NCBI GenBank assembly: GCA_029834535.1
Contig: JAQMWT010000113.1
Location: 39,837-103,836, forward strand
Origin: Chrysophaeum taylorii
Taxonomy: Eukaryota > Sar > Pelagophyceae > Pelagomonadales > Pelagomonadaceae
DNA length: 64,000 nt
Reading direction: 5' to 3'
The notes below the pieces were generated by a model. The model made no database searches and was not told the DNA's origin. It was given only the letters and a program-made list of their open reading frames with translations. Position numbers and translations under genes: made by a program. Positions 9,570 through 20,499 of the stretch are shown here, piece after piece. Positions within the stretch are counted from its first letter, which is position 1, and each line of letters starts with the position of its first letter.

Positions 9570-10200
9570 GACTTTGCGTGATGACCGTGGTAAAGTGGTT
9601 CACGTTCGATTCGTTTGCAACAGGCAACCCAATACCGAAAAGCACTCGATACCAAAAACCACCTCTCGCGCGAGGTCAGTCCCGAGGAGGCCGGCATCTT
9701 GAAGGCGCCATCGGCGTCGCGGAAGAAGGACCTCTCTCGTATCCGCATCACCGACGGCCACGGTTCGGTCGAGCTGTCGGGCGTCCTCGAGGCGCGCGGA
9801 GAACAAGAGACTGCTCGGGACACCGTGGAACAAGAGAGAGAAGGACGCGGCGTACGCGGCGCTGACGGAGGCCTTTGCCCGTCGCGGCGGTGGCTGCGTC
9901 TACGAGGACCTGTCTGCGAGGACCTGCCCGAGGGTGTCACCGCGTGCGAGGCGAGCGGCCTCAAGATGTGCGAGTTTTTTTGCGGCGACATCAAGGCGCG
10001 GGCCTGTTCGAAGGGGAAAACGACGATAAAAAGGAGCGCGATGCTCTTGCTGCCGCTGCGGCTGTTGCTGCTGGCGACGACGGCGCCGACTAGCCCGACC
10101 ACCCCCTCCACCCCGACGTTGCGACTCCCCACAGCACCAGTGTGGACCCGTATCGACCTAGTCACTGTTCGCTTTGGCTGCTGTCTGGTTTTGTAGTGCC
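9570..10200 (+). pseudogene. Degenerate gene with a SREVSPEEAGIL / ITDGHG motif, unit 1
   Basis: The plus strand encodes SREVSPEEAGILKAP and DLSRIRITDGHGSVELS, then a Cys-rich stretch (VCEDLPEGVTAC, MCEFFCGDIKARAC) whose frame changes. A minus-strand paralogue near 58.3-58.8 kb encodes SREVDPKEGGILPV and DVSRVKVTDGHGLAKLS in the same order, so the reading direction is plus here. In both, the tail is most similar when read in another frame (acidic, ending DDGAD or GEDGPTAAD), which suggests introns or indels. I do not recognise the family. No start codon leads the conserved part. Confidence 0.55.
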
Positions 10201-10245
10201 AAAATATAAGTTTCTGTTGAACGGTCACCGCACAATTTGACACAG

Positions 10246-11611
10246 ATGGTTGTCCTTGGTCATGTCGTGGTCGTCGCGACGATTAGTTTAGCGCGCGGTG
10301 AGTGGTTAAGGTGTGCCGCTGAGGGTGAATCCTGCCCTTGCGCCGGCGGTTTGGTTCAATATGGCGCCTTCGACGACGACGACGACGAGAAGAGGCGCGT
10401 TGTCGGCGTGCGAGTGCAGCCCGAGAAGTCGAGCATCGCGTGCACCAACAACGCCTTTGGGTGCGATCCAGCTCCTAGACGCGACAAGTCGTGTCGATGC
10501 GACACTTCGCCTCCGCCGGGGGCTTCCATCAACAGCGTATGCGAAGGCTCGCTTACCTCGGACGGCATGGTAATCGAACCGAATGATTTCGAAGGCCCGC
10601 GGGCCCCGCTATCCGATGCGGCGCGGGCTGTGAGCCGCGCCGCCTGGGTGGAAATACCGGCGCGGTCGTCTCCGAGTTACCCGCGCAAGTGCGCGGCGGA
10701 ACTAGGGCTGTCGCCGGCAAAAATTCGAGTCGGGTGACGATCTTTTACAGTCTGACTTTGATCGGTGACCCGGTGTGCCACGGGTTCGAGATCACGCGCA
10801 CCCAGCTCCTGTCGATGCGGCTCGCGGGCATTCTGCCCGGCGCCCGGTTCCACGCGTTCGCAACCGTCCTGACCGAATCGCCCATCGTCGAGTCGACGGT
10901 GCGCGATAGGTGCGGCGACGCCAATCGGACGTCGGCGGAAGCGGTCGCCGAGCTCCTAACCCTGTTCAACGATCTCACCGACGGTTCGGCAACCTTCAAT
11001 GTCCAGTTCGAGAACGAATACGAATACCCCGCGCTGCACGCGCTTTGGAACCACGCTCGCGAGCGATCGCCAAGGCGCAAAAACGAGCTACTGTTGTACT
11101 GCCACAACAAGGGCGTCACGCATACGGCAGACGGAGAGCCGATGTGGGGCAGCCCCAGAAGCACACTACCTATGGCTACCGCACTCTCGAGGAGATGGTC
11201 GTATTCCGGAACTTCGTGGGGGCGTGGCGCTATATTCCCCCCATCTTTGATCACTACGACCAAGTCGAGCACCTCTCCATAGCGCCGAGTACTCTTGGAG
11301 TTGGCTATTTCAACTTCTGGTGGGCGACACCGGCCTGGATTCGAATGCACGACGAGCCGTCGCGGCCGTCAGAGATGGCAGGCTTTGAGCGACACTACTT
11401 CGAAGCCTGGCTCGGTCACAAAGGCATTCCCCATGAGCTCCAGAGCGACCCGCTCCCGTGCGAGCGTGGCTTCTCTATCGGCGCCTGCGAGGCCGGCTTC
11501 TGCTCCGAGCCAGGTGCGAAAAGCGCCATACGTTATCTCCGACACTACGAATCTATTTTGAAAACAGAATTCGGAGAGGTAACGCCCCCGAGCTTCCTCT
11601 CATCGCCGTGA
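10246..11611 (+). pseudogene. Glycosyltransferase-like gene, unit 1, two frameshifts
   Basis: Same sequence as the intact copy except for one A missing from an A6 run (10719-10723) and one C missing from a C5 run (about 11,154). Both changes are in homopolymers, so either the gene is broken or the assembly is imperfect. The stop codon and flanks are unchanged. Confidence 0.75.
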
Positions 11612-11751
11612 GCTGGCTACATGTCTCGCGTCGCGCTAGTTGAACTTCCTTCTCGCATGGGCGGACTCTCATGTCATGCGTCGCAGTATAGTTTTCACTT
11701 ATCGCACTGATCCTCTCTACGAGCGGGCGACGGCGGCCATGCTTGCCTCTG

Positions 11752-12689
11752 GTCAGTAAGTTCACCTAGTCCAAATCTCTAACCCCAGTAAGTTCGGCGT
11801 AAACACACTCGTGCTCTCACCACCCTTCGAGCTCGTCGCTCTCGCCTCCGCCAATCTAAGCTGCGATGATCCGCACACCCCGCTAGCCTTTGAGTTTACT
11901 CTAAAACCCCCAGTAAGTTCACCTGGTCCCAGTAAGTTCACCTGGTCCCAGTAAGTTCACCTGGTCACTCAGTTCACCTAGTCCCAATCTCAAACCCCAG
12001 TAAGTTCACCTGGTCCCAGTAAGTTCACCTACAGTGCGCGTGTAGACGCCGGGAGGGGGCTTATCGGTATTGCGCAGCACGTGTGGGGTAGGGTGGAGTC
12101 GTCGACTCAGAAGAGCATATCCTCGGGGTTGCCGATCGACAGAGAGCCACGTAGAGCTGGACGTGGCAGAAGACGGGCTTGGGAAAGAGGACGCCGACCT
12201 CGCGGGGCGTCTGGCCCTGGCTCTTGTTGATCGTTTGGCGTCGGTGGGGCTTGAGGGATACAGGTTGGAGGAGCCTCGGTGACAACGACACGATCGATCA
12301 TGTATCTGGTACCGTTGCAGTGGCCGTGCGACGGGTCGAGGTTGCGAAGACTTTAAGCTCGCGATAAAAGTCAGCATGCCGTTGGTTGTCAGGGAGTTGA
12401 AAACTCTACTGTAAAGAGCGAGGCGTCGGCTTCCGACCCAACCTAGTCGGCCGAAAAGAACTCCGACGCCTCGTCTTCGGGAAAAAAAGGCCGCGGTCAT
12501 GCGCGCGTTGTCAGCATCGACAACATCGTTTCGACGGGGCGTGAGAATGGCGCGCTGAAAGAGCCGCCGCGGGTCGTGGAAACAGTCTGCGAGGTCGCCG
12601 TAGACGGCTTGGAGGATCACTGCCTGGCTCTCGCGCCTACCTGATCCTTACCCTAAATCGAGGGTTAAACAAACAAACAAACAGACAGA

Positions 12690-12722
<33 letters not shown>

Positions 12723-12798
12723 AACATCTGTCGATTAGTAGTTAGGACAAACAGACAGAGAGACAAACAGACAAACATATGTCGATTAGTAGTAAGGA
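11752..12798 (-). mobile_element. Helitron-like element, antisense, truncated at the tandem junction (unit 2)
   Basis: Nearly identical to the copy at 7601-8728 but missing its outer 90 nt (the CAAGTGCAGG end), because the tandem-duplication junction falls inside it. It ends with the same duplicated AAACAGAC-type microsatellite and ...TAGTAAGGA before T. Confidence 0.75.
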
Positions 12799-12912
12799 TA
12801 TTGACAAGCGTGTCACATGTCGAGGCTAGGTCGGCGCGGTAACGACCCAATACCCATAGGTTACGTGCATGTTGACACATGGTTTCTCAGGGACCCGCCT
12901 GGGCCGATAACC

Positions 12913-14306
12913 TGCAGAGCATTTAGCAAGCAGTGGTAAGTCACCTGGGGAACCATCCCGTCTCATCGTGAACGTCTGGAAAGGCTAATTCGGGGAATGA
13001 AGGTTATGTTCCCTATATCCTCAGAACACGACAGGCGGCATCTAGAACTACACGAGAAAGGTTAGGTGTATAGTGCTACATACCTCGGGACGCGCTAGGC
13101 CATGATGATGAGCGTAGGCACAAATCCTAACTACTAATCGACAGATGTTTGTCTGTTTGTTTGTTTGTCTGTCTGTCTGTCTGTCTGTTTGTCCCTCGAT
13201 TTAGGGTAAGGATCAGGTAGGCGCGAGAGTAAGGATCATGTAGGCCCGCGAGGCAGCCATTGATCCTCGAAGCCGTCTACGGCGACCTCGCAGACTATTT
13301 CCACGACCCGCGGCGGCTCTTTTAGCCAGCGCGCCATTCTCACGCCCCGTTGAAACGATGTTGTCGATGCTGACAACGCGCGCATGACTGCGGCCTTTTA
13401 TTCCCGGAGACGAGGCGTCGGAGTTCGGAGTTCAGCTGACTAGGCTGGGTCGGAAGACGACGCCTCGCTCTTTACAGTAGAGTTTTGAACTCCCTGACAA
13501 CCAACGGCATGCTGACTTTGATCGCGAGCTTAATGTCTTCGCAATCTCGACCCGTCGCACGGCCACTGCAACGGTACCAGATACATGATCGATCGTGTCG
13601 TTGTCACCGAGGCTCCTCCAGCCTGTATCCCTTAAGGCCCGCCGACGCCAAACGATCACCAAGAGCCAGGGCCAGACGCCCCGCGAGGTCGGCATCCTCT
13701 TGGCGAAGCCCGTCTTCTGCCACGTCCAGCTCTACGTGGCTCTCTGTCGATCGGCAACCCCGAGGATATCCTCTTCTTGGTCGACGACTCCACCCTACTC
13801 CACACGTGCTGCGCAATACCGATAAGCCCCCTCCCGGCGTCTACACGTGCTCTGTAGGTGAACTTACTGGGACCAGTTGAACTTACTGGGGTTAAAGATT
13901 GGGACTAGGTGAGCGGAGTGACCAGGTGAACTTACTGGGGCCAAGTGAACTTACAGGGGTTTTTAGAGTGAACGCAAAGGCTAGCGGCGTGTACGGGTAA
14001 AAGCGGCTTAGATTGGCGGAGGTGAGAGCGACGAGCTCGAAGGAGAGTGGGGTGAGTGGGTGTGAGCACGAGTGGGTTTACGCCGAACTTACTGGGGTTA
14101 GAGATTGGGACTAGGTGAACTTACTGACCAGGTGAACTTACTGGGACCAGGTGAACTTACTGGGGTTAGAGATTGGGACTAGGTGAACTTACTGGCCTGC
14201 ACTTGTCAGAGGACTATTTGATTGTGTAGAAAGGAAGAAGAAGGGTAAGGAAGAGATCACGTTCTCAACGGACAGATAAGGGTAAGAGGCAGCAGATTTC
14301 TCTGTA
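12913..14306 (-). mobile_element. Solo LTR, unit 2, split by a Helitron
   Basis: Left part 12913-13124, right part 14206-14306; the intervening 1,081 bp are the sense Helitron. Joining the two parts gives the uninterrupted arrangement of unit 1. Confidence 0.75.
13125..14205 (+). mobile_element. Helitron-like element, sense, with exact borders
   Basis: It starts TCCTAACTACTAATCGACAG and ends ...GGCCTGCACTTG. It splits the LTR-like sequence that is uninterrupted in unit 1 (CACAAA|TCAGAGG at 9054/9055). The insertion is exactly between A and T with no target duplication, which is diagnostic of a Helitron. Helicase remnants lie on the plus strand. The 3' end CTTG departs from the usual CTRR. 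Confidence 0.8.
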
Positions 14307-14317
14307 TCTCCAAAAAC

Positions 14318-14497
14318 AAGTGGTCCCCGGCACTCCAGATACGTACCGTGCTCCTCTCCATCCAAGCCCTCCTCTCCGCGCCAAACCCCGACGATCCCCT
14401 CGACAACACCGTCGCTGAGCTCTGGAAGACCGACCCCGACGCGGCCCACGCCAAGGCCACCGAGTGGACGAGGACCTACGCCCGCGCTGCCGCCTAA
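14318..14497 (+). pseudogene. UBC13 (fragment): UBC13 3' fragment, unit 2
   Basis: Identical in frame to the unit-1 copy, open to the same TAA, and again directly downstream of the solo LTR. Confidence 0.8.
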
Positions 14498-14729
14498 TCT
14501 AGCTACGAAACAAACGCGTTTCGAATGCACTCGCTAAGATCCGGCGAGCCCATCGTCACCTTAATATTTAAGTCCGATTTTACATCATCTCGTGCTGCTG
14601 CTGCTGCTGCGTCGGTCTCATCCTACTACCGTCATACCCCCCGACAACGCTGCGGCCGTCTGGAACTGTGACGGACGGACGGACGTCGTCGTCGTACCAA
14701 TGATTCAAATCACTTCACAGGACTTTGCG

Positions 14730-15350
14730 TGATGACCGTGGTAAAGTGGTTCACGCTCGATTCGTTTACAACAGGCAACCCAATACCGAAAAGCACTCGA
14801 TACCAAAAACCACCTCTCGCGCGAGGTCAGTCCCGAGGAGGCCGGCATCTTGAAGGCGCCATCGGCGTCGCGGAAGAAGGACCTCTCTCGTATCCGCATC
14901 ACCGACGGCCACGGTTCGGTCGAGCTGTCGGGCGTCCTCGAGGCGCGCGGAGAACAAGAGACTGCTCGGGACACCGTGGAACAAGAGAGAGAAGGACGCG
15001 GCGTACGCGGCGCTGACGGAGGCCTTTGCCCGTCGCGGCGGTGGCTGCGTCTACGAGGACCTGTCTGCGAGGACCTGCCCGAGGGTGTCACCGCGTGCGA
15101 GGCGAGCGGCCTCAAGATGTGCGAGTTTTTTTGCGGCGACATCAAGGCGCGGGCCTGTTCGAAGGGGAAAACGACGATAAAAAGGAGCGCGATGCTCTTG
15201 CTGCCGCTGCGGCTGTTGCTGCTGGCGACGACGGCGCCGACTAGCCCGACCACCCCCTCCACCCCGACGTTGCGACTCCCCACAGCACCAGTGTGGACCC
15301 GTATCGACCTAGTGACCGTTCGCTTTGGCTGCTGTCTGGTTTTGTAGTGC
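14730..15350 (+). pseudogene. Degenerate SREVSPEEAGIL / ITDGHG gene, unit 2
   Basis: Near-identical copy of the unit-1 segment, with the same frame changes and the same acidic tail. It lies about 50 nt upstream of the glycosyltransferase-like gene. Confidence 0.55.
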
Positions 15351-15396
15351 CAAAATATAAGTTTCTGTTGAACGGTCACCGCACAATTTGACACAG

Positions 15397-16764
15397 ATGG
15401 TTGTCCTTGGTCATGTCGTGGTCGTCGCGACGATTAGTTTAGCGCGCGGTGAGTGGTTAAGGTGTGCCGCTGAGGGTGAATCCTGCCCTTGCGCCGGCGG
15501 TTTGGTTCAATATGGCGCCTTCGACGACGACGACGACGAGAAGAGGCGCGTTGTCGGCGTGCGAGTGCAGCCCGAGAAGTCGAGCATCGCGTGCACCAAC
15601 AACGCCTTTGGGTGCGATCCAGCTCCTAGACGCGACAAGTCGTGTCGATGCGACACTTCGCCTCCGCCGGGGGCTTCCATCAACAGCGTATGCGAAGGCT
15701 CGCTTACCTCGGACGGCATGGTAATCGAACCGAATGATTTCGAAGGCCCGCGGGCCCCGCTATCCGATGCGGCGCGGGCTGTGAGCCGCGCCGCCTGGGT
15801 GGAAATACCGGCGCGGTCGTCTCCGAGTTACCCGCGCAAGTGCGCGGCGGAACTAGGGCTGTCGCCGGCAAAAAATTCGAGTCGGGTGACGATCTTTTAC
15901 AGTCTGACTTTGATCGGTGACCCGGTGTGCCACGGGTTCGAGATCACGCGCACCCAGCTCCTGTCGATGCGGCTCGCGGGCATTCTGCCCGGCGCCCGGT
16001 TCCACGCGTTCGCAACCGTCCTGACCGAATCGCCCATCGTCGAGTCGACGGTGCGCGATAGGTGCGGCGACGCCAATCGGACGTCGGCGGAAGCGGTCGC
16101 CGAGCTCCTAACCCTGTTCAACGATCTCACCGACGGTTCGGCAACCTTCAATGTCCAGTTCGAGAACGAATACGAATACCCCGCGCTGCACGCGCTTTGG
16201 AACCACGCTCGCGAGCGATCGCCAAGGCGCAAAAACGAGCTACTGTTGTACTGCCACAACAAGGGCGTCACGCATACGGCAGACGGAGAGCCGATGTGGG
16301 GCAGCCCCCAGAAGCACACTACCTATGGCTACCGCACTCTCGAGGAGATGGTCGTATTCCGGAACTTCGTGGGGGCGTGGCGCTATATTCCCCCCATCTT
16401 TGATCACTACGACCAAGTCGAGCACCTCTCCATAGCGCCGAGTACTCTTGGAGTTGGCTATTTCAACTTCTGGTGGGCGACACCGGCCTGGATTCGAATG
16501 CACGACGAGCCGTCGCGGCCGTCAGAGATGGCAGGCTTTGAGCGACACTACTTCGAAGCCTGGCTCGGTCACAAAGGCATTCCCCATGAGCTCCAGAGCG
16601 ACCCGCTCCCGTGCGAGCGTGGCTTCTCTATCGGCGCCTGCGAGGCCGGCTTCTGCTCCGAGCCAGGTGCGAAAAGCGCCATACGTTATCTCCGACACTA
16701 CGAATCTATTTTGAAAACAGAATTCGGAGAGGTAACGCCCCCGAGCTTCCTCTCATCGCCGTGA
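15397..16764 (+). CDS. Secreted Cys-rich protein with a glycosyltransferase-like domain (intact copy)
   Basis: This 455-codon gene opens with ATG and a likely signal peptide (VVLGHVVVVATISLA). A Cys-rich module follows (CAAEGESCPCAGG...VQYG and further CxC pairs) with an acidic DDDDDE run. The C-terminal 250 residues contain LLYCHNKGVTH, a Tyr-Arg helix, FVGAWRYIPPIFDHYDQ and GYFNFWWATPAWI, ending with HYFEAWLG. That pattern (Y-H-x-K-G-V, then NFWWA and E-x-W-L-G) is seen in a family of glycosyltransferase-like proteins of bacteria and algae that probably act on cell-surface glycans; the donor and acceptor are not inferable here. This is the only copy of the three that is open throughout. Confidence 0.65.
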   Translation: MVVLGHVVVVATISLARGEWLRCAAEGESCPCAGGLVQYGAFDDDDDEKRRVVGVRVQPEKSSIACTNNAFGCDPAPRRDKSCRCDTSPPPGASINSVCEGSLTSDGMVIEPNDFEGPRAPLSDAARAVSRAAWVEIPARSSPSYPRKCAAELGLSPAKNSSRVTIFYSLTLIGDPVCHGFEITRTQLLSMRLAGILPGARFHAFATVLTESPIVESTVRDRCGDANRTSAEAVAELLTLFNDLTDGSATFNVQFENEYEYPALHALWNHARERSPRRKNELLLYCHNKGVTHTADGEPMWGSPQKHTTYGYRTLEEMVVFRNFVGAWRYIPPIFDHYDQVEHLSIAPSTLGVGYFNFWWATPAWIRMHDEPSRPSEMAGFERHYFEAWLGHKGIPHELQSDPLPCERGFSIGACEAGFCSEPGAKSAIRYLRHYESILKTEFGEVTPPSFLSSP

Positions 16765-16903
16765 GCTGGCTACATGTCTCGCGTCGCGCTAGTTGAACTT
16801 CCTTCTCGCATGGGCGGACTCTCATGTCATGCGTCGCAGTATAGTTTTCACTTATCGCACTGATCCTCTCTACGAGCGGGCGACGGCGGCCATGCTTGCC
16901 TCT

Positions 16904-17844
16904 GGTCAGTAAGTTCACCTAGTCCAAATCTCTAACCCCAGTAAGTTCGGCGTAAACACACTCGTGCTCTCACCCACTCCTTCGAGCTCGTCGCTCTCGC
17001 CTCCGCCAATCTAAGCTGCGATGATCCGCACACCCCGCTAGCCTTTGAGTTTACTCTAAAACCCCCAGTAAGTTCACCTGGTCCCAGTAAGTTCACCTGG
17101 TCCCAGTAAGTTCACCTGGTCACTCAGTTCACCTAGTCCCAATCTCAAACCCCAGTAAGTTCACCTGGTCCCAGTAAGTTCACCTACAGTGCGCGTGTAG
17201 ACGCCGGGAGGGGGCTTATCGGTATTGCGCAGCACGTGTGGGGTAGGGTGGAGTCGTCGACTCAGAAGAGCATATCCTCGGGGTTGCCGATCGACAGAGA
17301 GCCACGTAGAGCTGGACGTGGCAGAAGACGGGCTTGGGAAAGAGGACGCCGACCTCGCGGGGCGTCTGGCCCTGGCTCTTGTTGATCGTTTGGCGTCGGT
17401 GGGGCTTGAGGGATACAGGTTGGAGGAGCCTCGGTGACAACGACACGATCGATCATGTATCTGGTACCGTTGCAGTGGCCGTGCGACGGGTCGAGGTTGC
17501 GAAGACTTTAAGCTCGCGATCAAAGTCAGCATGCCGTTGGTTGTCAGGGAGTTGAAAACTCTACTGTAAAGAGCGAGGCGTCGGCTTCCGACCCAACCTA
17601 GTCGGCCGAAAAGAACTCCGACGCCTCGTCTTCGGGAAAAAAAGGCCGCGGTCATGCGCGCGTTGTCAGCATCGACAACATCGTTTCGACGGGGCGTGAG
17701 AATGGCGCGCTGAAAGAGCCGCCGCGGGTCGTGGAAACAGTCTGCGAGGTCGCCGTAGACGGCTTGGAGGATCACTGCCTGGCTCTCGCGCCTACCTGAT
17801 CCTTACCCTAAATCGAGGGTTAAACAAACAAACAAACAGACAGA

Positions 17845-17877
<33 letters not shown>

Positions 17878-17953
17878 AACATCTGTCGATTAGTAGTTAG
17901 GACAAACAGACAGAGAGACAAACAGACAAACATATGTCGATTAGTAGTAAGGA
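16904..17953 (-). mobile_element. Helitron-like element, antisense, unit 3
   Basis: Same truncated copy as at 11752-12798, with the same tandem junction (CTCTGGTCAGTAAG) and the same microsatellite end. Confidence 0.75.
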
Positions 17954-18059
17954 TATTGACAAGCGTGTCACATGTCGAGGCTAGGTCGGCGCGGTAACGA
18001 CCCAATGCCATAGGTTACGTGTTGACACATGGTTTCCAGGACCCGCAGGGCCGATAACC

Positions 18060-19423
18060 TGCAGAGCATTTAGCAAGCAGTGGTAAGTCACCTGGGAACC
18101 ATCGTCTCATCGTGAACGTCTGGAAAGGCTAATGGGAATGAAGGTTATGTTCATATCCTAAGAACACGACAGGCGGCATCTAGAACTACGAGAAAGGTTA
18201 GGTGTATAGTGCTACATACCTCGGGACGCGCTAGCCATGATGATGAGCGTAGGCTAATCCTACTACATCGACAGATGTTTGTCTGTTTGTTTGTTTGTCT
18301 GTCTGTCTGTCTGTCTGTTTGTCCCTCGATTTAGGGTAAGGATCAGGTAGGCGCGAGTAAGGATCATGTAGGCCCGCGAGGCAGCCATTGATCCTCGAAG
18401 CCGTCTACGGCGACCTCGCAGACTATTTCCACGACCCGCGGCGGCTCTTTTAGCCAGCGCGCCATTCTCACGCCCCGTTGAAACGATGTTGTCGATGCTG
18501 ACAACGCGCGCATGACTGCGGCCTTTTATTCCCGGAGACGAGGCGTCGGAGTTCGGAGTTCAGCTGACTAGGCTGGGTCGGAAGACGACGCCTCGCTCTT
18601 TACAGTAGAGTTTTGAACTCCCTGACAACCAACGGCATGCTGACTTTGATCGCGAGCTTAATGTCTTCGCAATCTCGACCCGTCGCACGGCCACTGCAAC
18701 GGTACCAGATACATGATCGATCGTGTCGTTGTCACCGAGGCTCCTCCAGCCTGTATCCCTTAAGGCCCGCCGACGCCAAACGATCACCAAGAGCAGGGCC
18801 AGACGCCCCGCGAGGTCGGCGTCCTCTTGGCGAAGCCCGTCTTCTGCCACGTCCAGCTCTACGTGGCTCTCTGTCGATCGGCAACCCCGAGGATATCCTC
18901 TTCGGTCGACGACTCCACCCTACTCCACACGTGCTGCGCAATACCGATAAGCCCCCTCCCGGCGTCTACACGCTCTGTAGGTGAACTTACTGGGACCAGT
19001 TGAACTTACTGGGGTTAAAGATTGGGACTAGGTGAGTGGAGTGACCAGGTGAACTTACTGGGGCCAAGTGAACTTACAGGGGTTTTAGAGTGAACGCAAA
19101 GGCTAGCGGCGTGTACGGTAAAAGCGGCTTAGATTGGCGGAGGTGAGAGCGACAGCTCGAAGGAGAGTGTGAGTGGGTGTGAGCACGAGTGGGTTTACGC
19201 CGAACTTACTGGGGTTAGAGATTGGGACTAGGTGAACTTACTGACCAGGTGAACTTACTGGGACCAGGTGAACTTACTGGGGTTAGAGATTGGGACTAGG
19301 TGAACTTACTGGCCTGCACTTGTCAGAGGACTATTTGATTGTGTAGAAAGGAAGAAGAAGGGTAAGGAAGAGATCACGTTCTCAACGGACAGATAAGGGT
19401 AAGAGGCAGCAGATTTCTCTGTA
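18060..19423 (-). mobile_element. Solo LTR, unit 3, split by a Helitron
   Basis: Same arrangement as in unit 2 (Helitron 18258-19322), with several small deletions in the left part. Confidence 0.65.
18258..19322 (+). mobile_element. Helitron-like element, sense, unit 3, rich in small deletions
   Basis: Copy of the insertion at 13125-14205 at the same site. Its borders are blurred by many 1-4 nt deletions relative to unit 2 (for example the 5' end reads TCCTACTACATCG). The pattern looks like unpolished sequence as much as real decay. Confidence 0.75.
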
Positions 19424-19434
19424 TCTCCAAAAAC

Positions 19435-19609
19435 AAGTGGTCCCCGGCACTCAGATACGTACCGTGCTCTCTCCATCCAAGCCCTCCTCCGCGCCAAACC
19501 CCGACGATCCCTCGACAACACCGTCGCTGAGCTCTGGAAGACCGACCCCGACGCGGCCCACGCCAAGGCCACCGAGTGGACGAGGACCTACGCCCGCGCT
19601 GCCGCCTAA
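19435..19609 (+). pseudogene. UBC13 (fragment): UBC13 3' fragment, unit 3, frameshifted
   Basis: Same fragment with several single-base deletions (for example in the codons for ALQIRT and LLSIQ) that break the frame. It lies in the indel-rich stretch of unit 3. Confidence 0.75.
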
Positions 19610-19833
19610 TCTAGCACGAAACAAACGCGTTTCGAATGCACTCGCTAAGATCCGGCGAGCCCATCGTCACCTTATATTTAAGTCCGATTTTACATCATCT
19701 CGTGCTGCTGCTGCTGCTGCGTCGGTCTCATCCTACTACCGTCATACCCCCGACAACGCTGCGTCTGGAACTGTGACGGACGGACGGACGTCGTCGTCGT
19801 ACCAATGATTCAATCACTTCACAGGACTTTGCG

Positions 19834-20440
19834 TGATGACCGTGGTAAAGTGGTTCACGCTCGATTCGTTTACAACAGGCAACCCAATACCGAAAAGCAC
19901 TCGATACCAAAAACCACCTCTCGCGCGAGGTCAGTCCCGAGGAGGCCGGCATCTTGAAGGCGCCATCGGCGTCGCGGAAGAAGGACCTCTCTCGTATCCG
20001 CATCACCGACGGCCACGGTTCGGTCGAGCTGTCGGGCGTCCTCGAGGCGCGCGGAGAACAAGAGACTGCTCGGGACACCGTGGAACAAGAGAGAGAAGGA
20101 CGCGGCGTACGCGGCGCTGACGGAGGCCTTTGCCCGTCGCGGCGGTGGCTGCGTCTACGAGGACCTGTCTGCGAGGACCTGCCCGAGGGTGTCACCGCGT
20201 GCGAGGCGAGCGGCCTCAAGATGTGCGAGTTTTTTTGCGGCGACATCAAGGCGCGGGCCTGTTCGAAGGGGAAAACGACGATAAAAAGGAGCGCGATGCT
20301 CTTGCTGCCGCTGCGGCTGTTGCTGCTGGCGACGACGGCGCCGACTAGCCCGACCACCCCTCCACCCCGACGTTGCGACTCCCCACAGCACCAGTGTGGA
20401 CCCGTATCGACCTAGTGACCGTTCGCTTTGGCTGCTGTCT
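19834..20440 (+). pseudogene. Degenerate SREVSPEEAGIL / ITDGHG gene, unit 3
   Basis: Third copy, with one extra C deletion near 20,358 relative to units 1 and 2. Confidence 0.55.
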
Positions 20441-20499
20441 GGTTTTGTAGTGCCAAAATATAAGTTTCTGTTGAACGGTCACCGCACAATTTGACACAG

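Noticed and set aside
9554-10243. Minus-strand 229-codon frame in each tandem unit as a gene
   Set aside because: It is the shadow of the plus-strand gene whose motifs are conserved at 58-59 kb; the minus frame is Ser/Arg low complexity.
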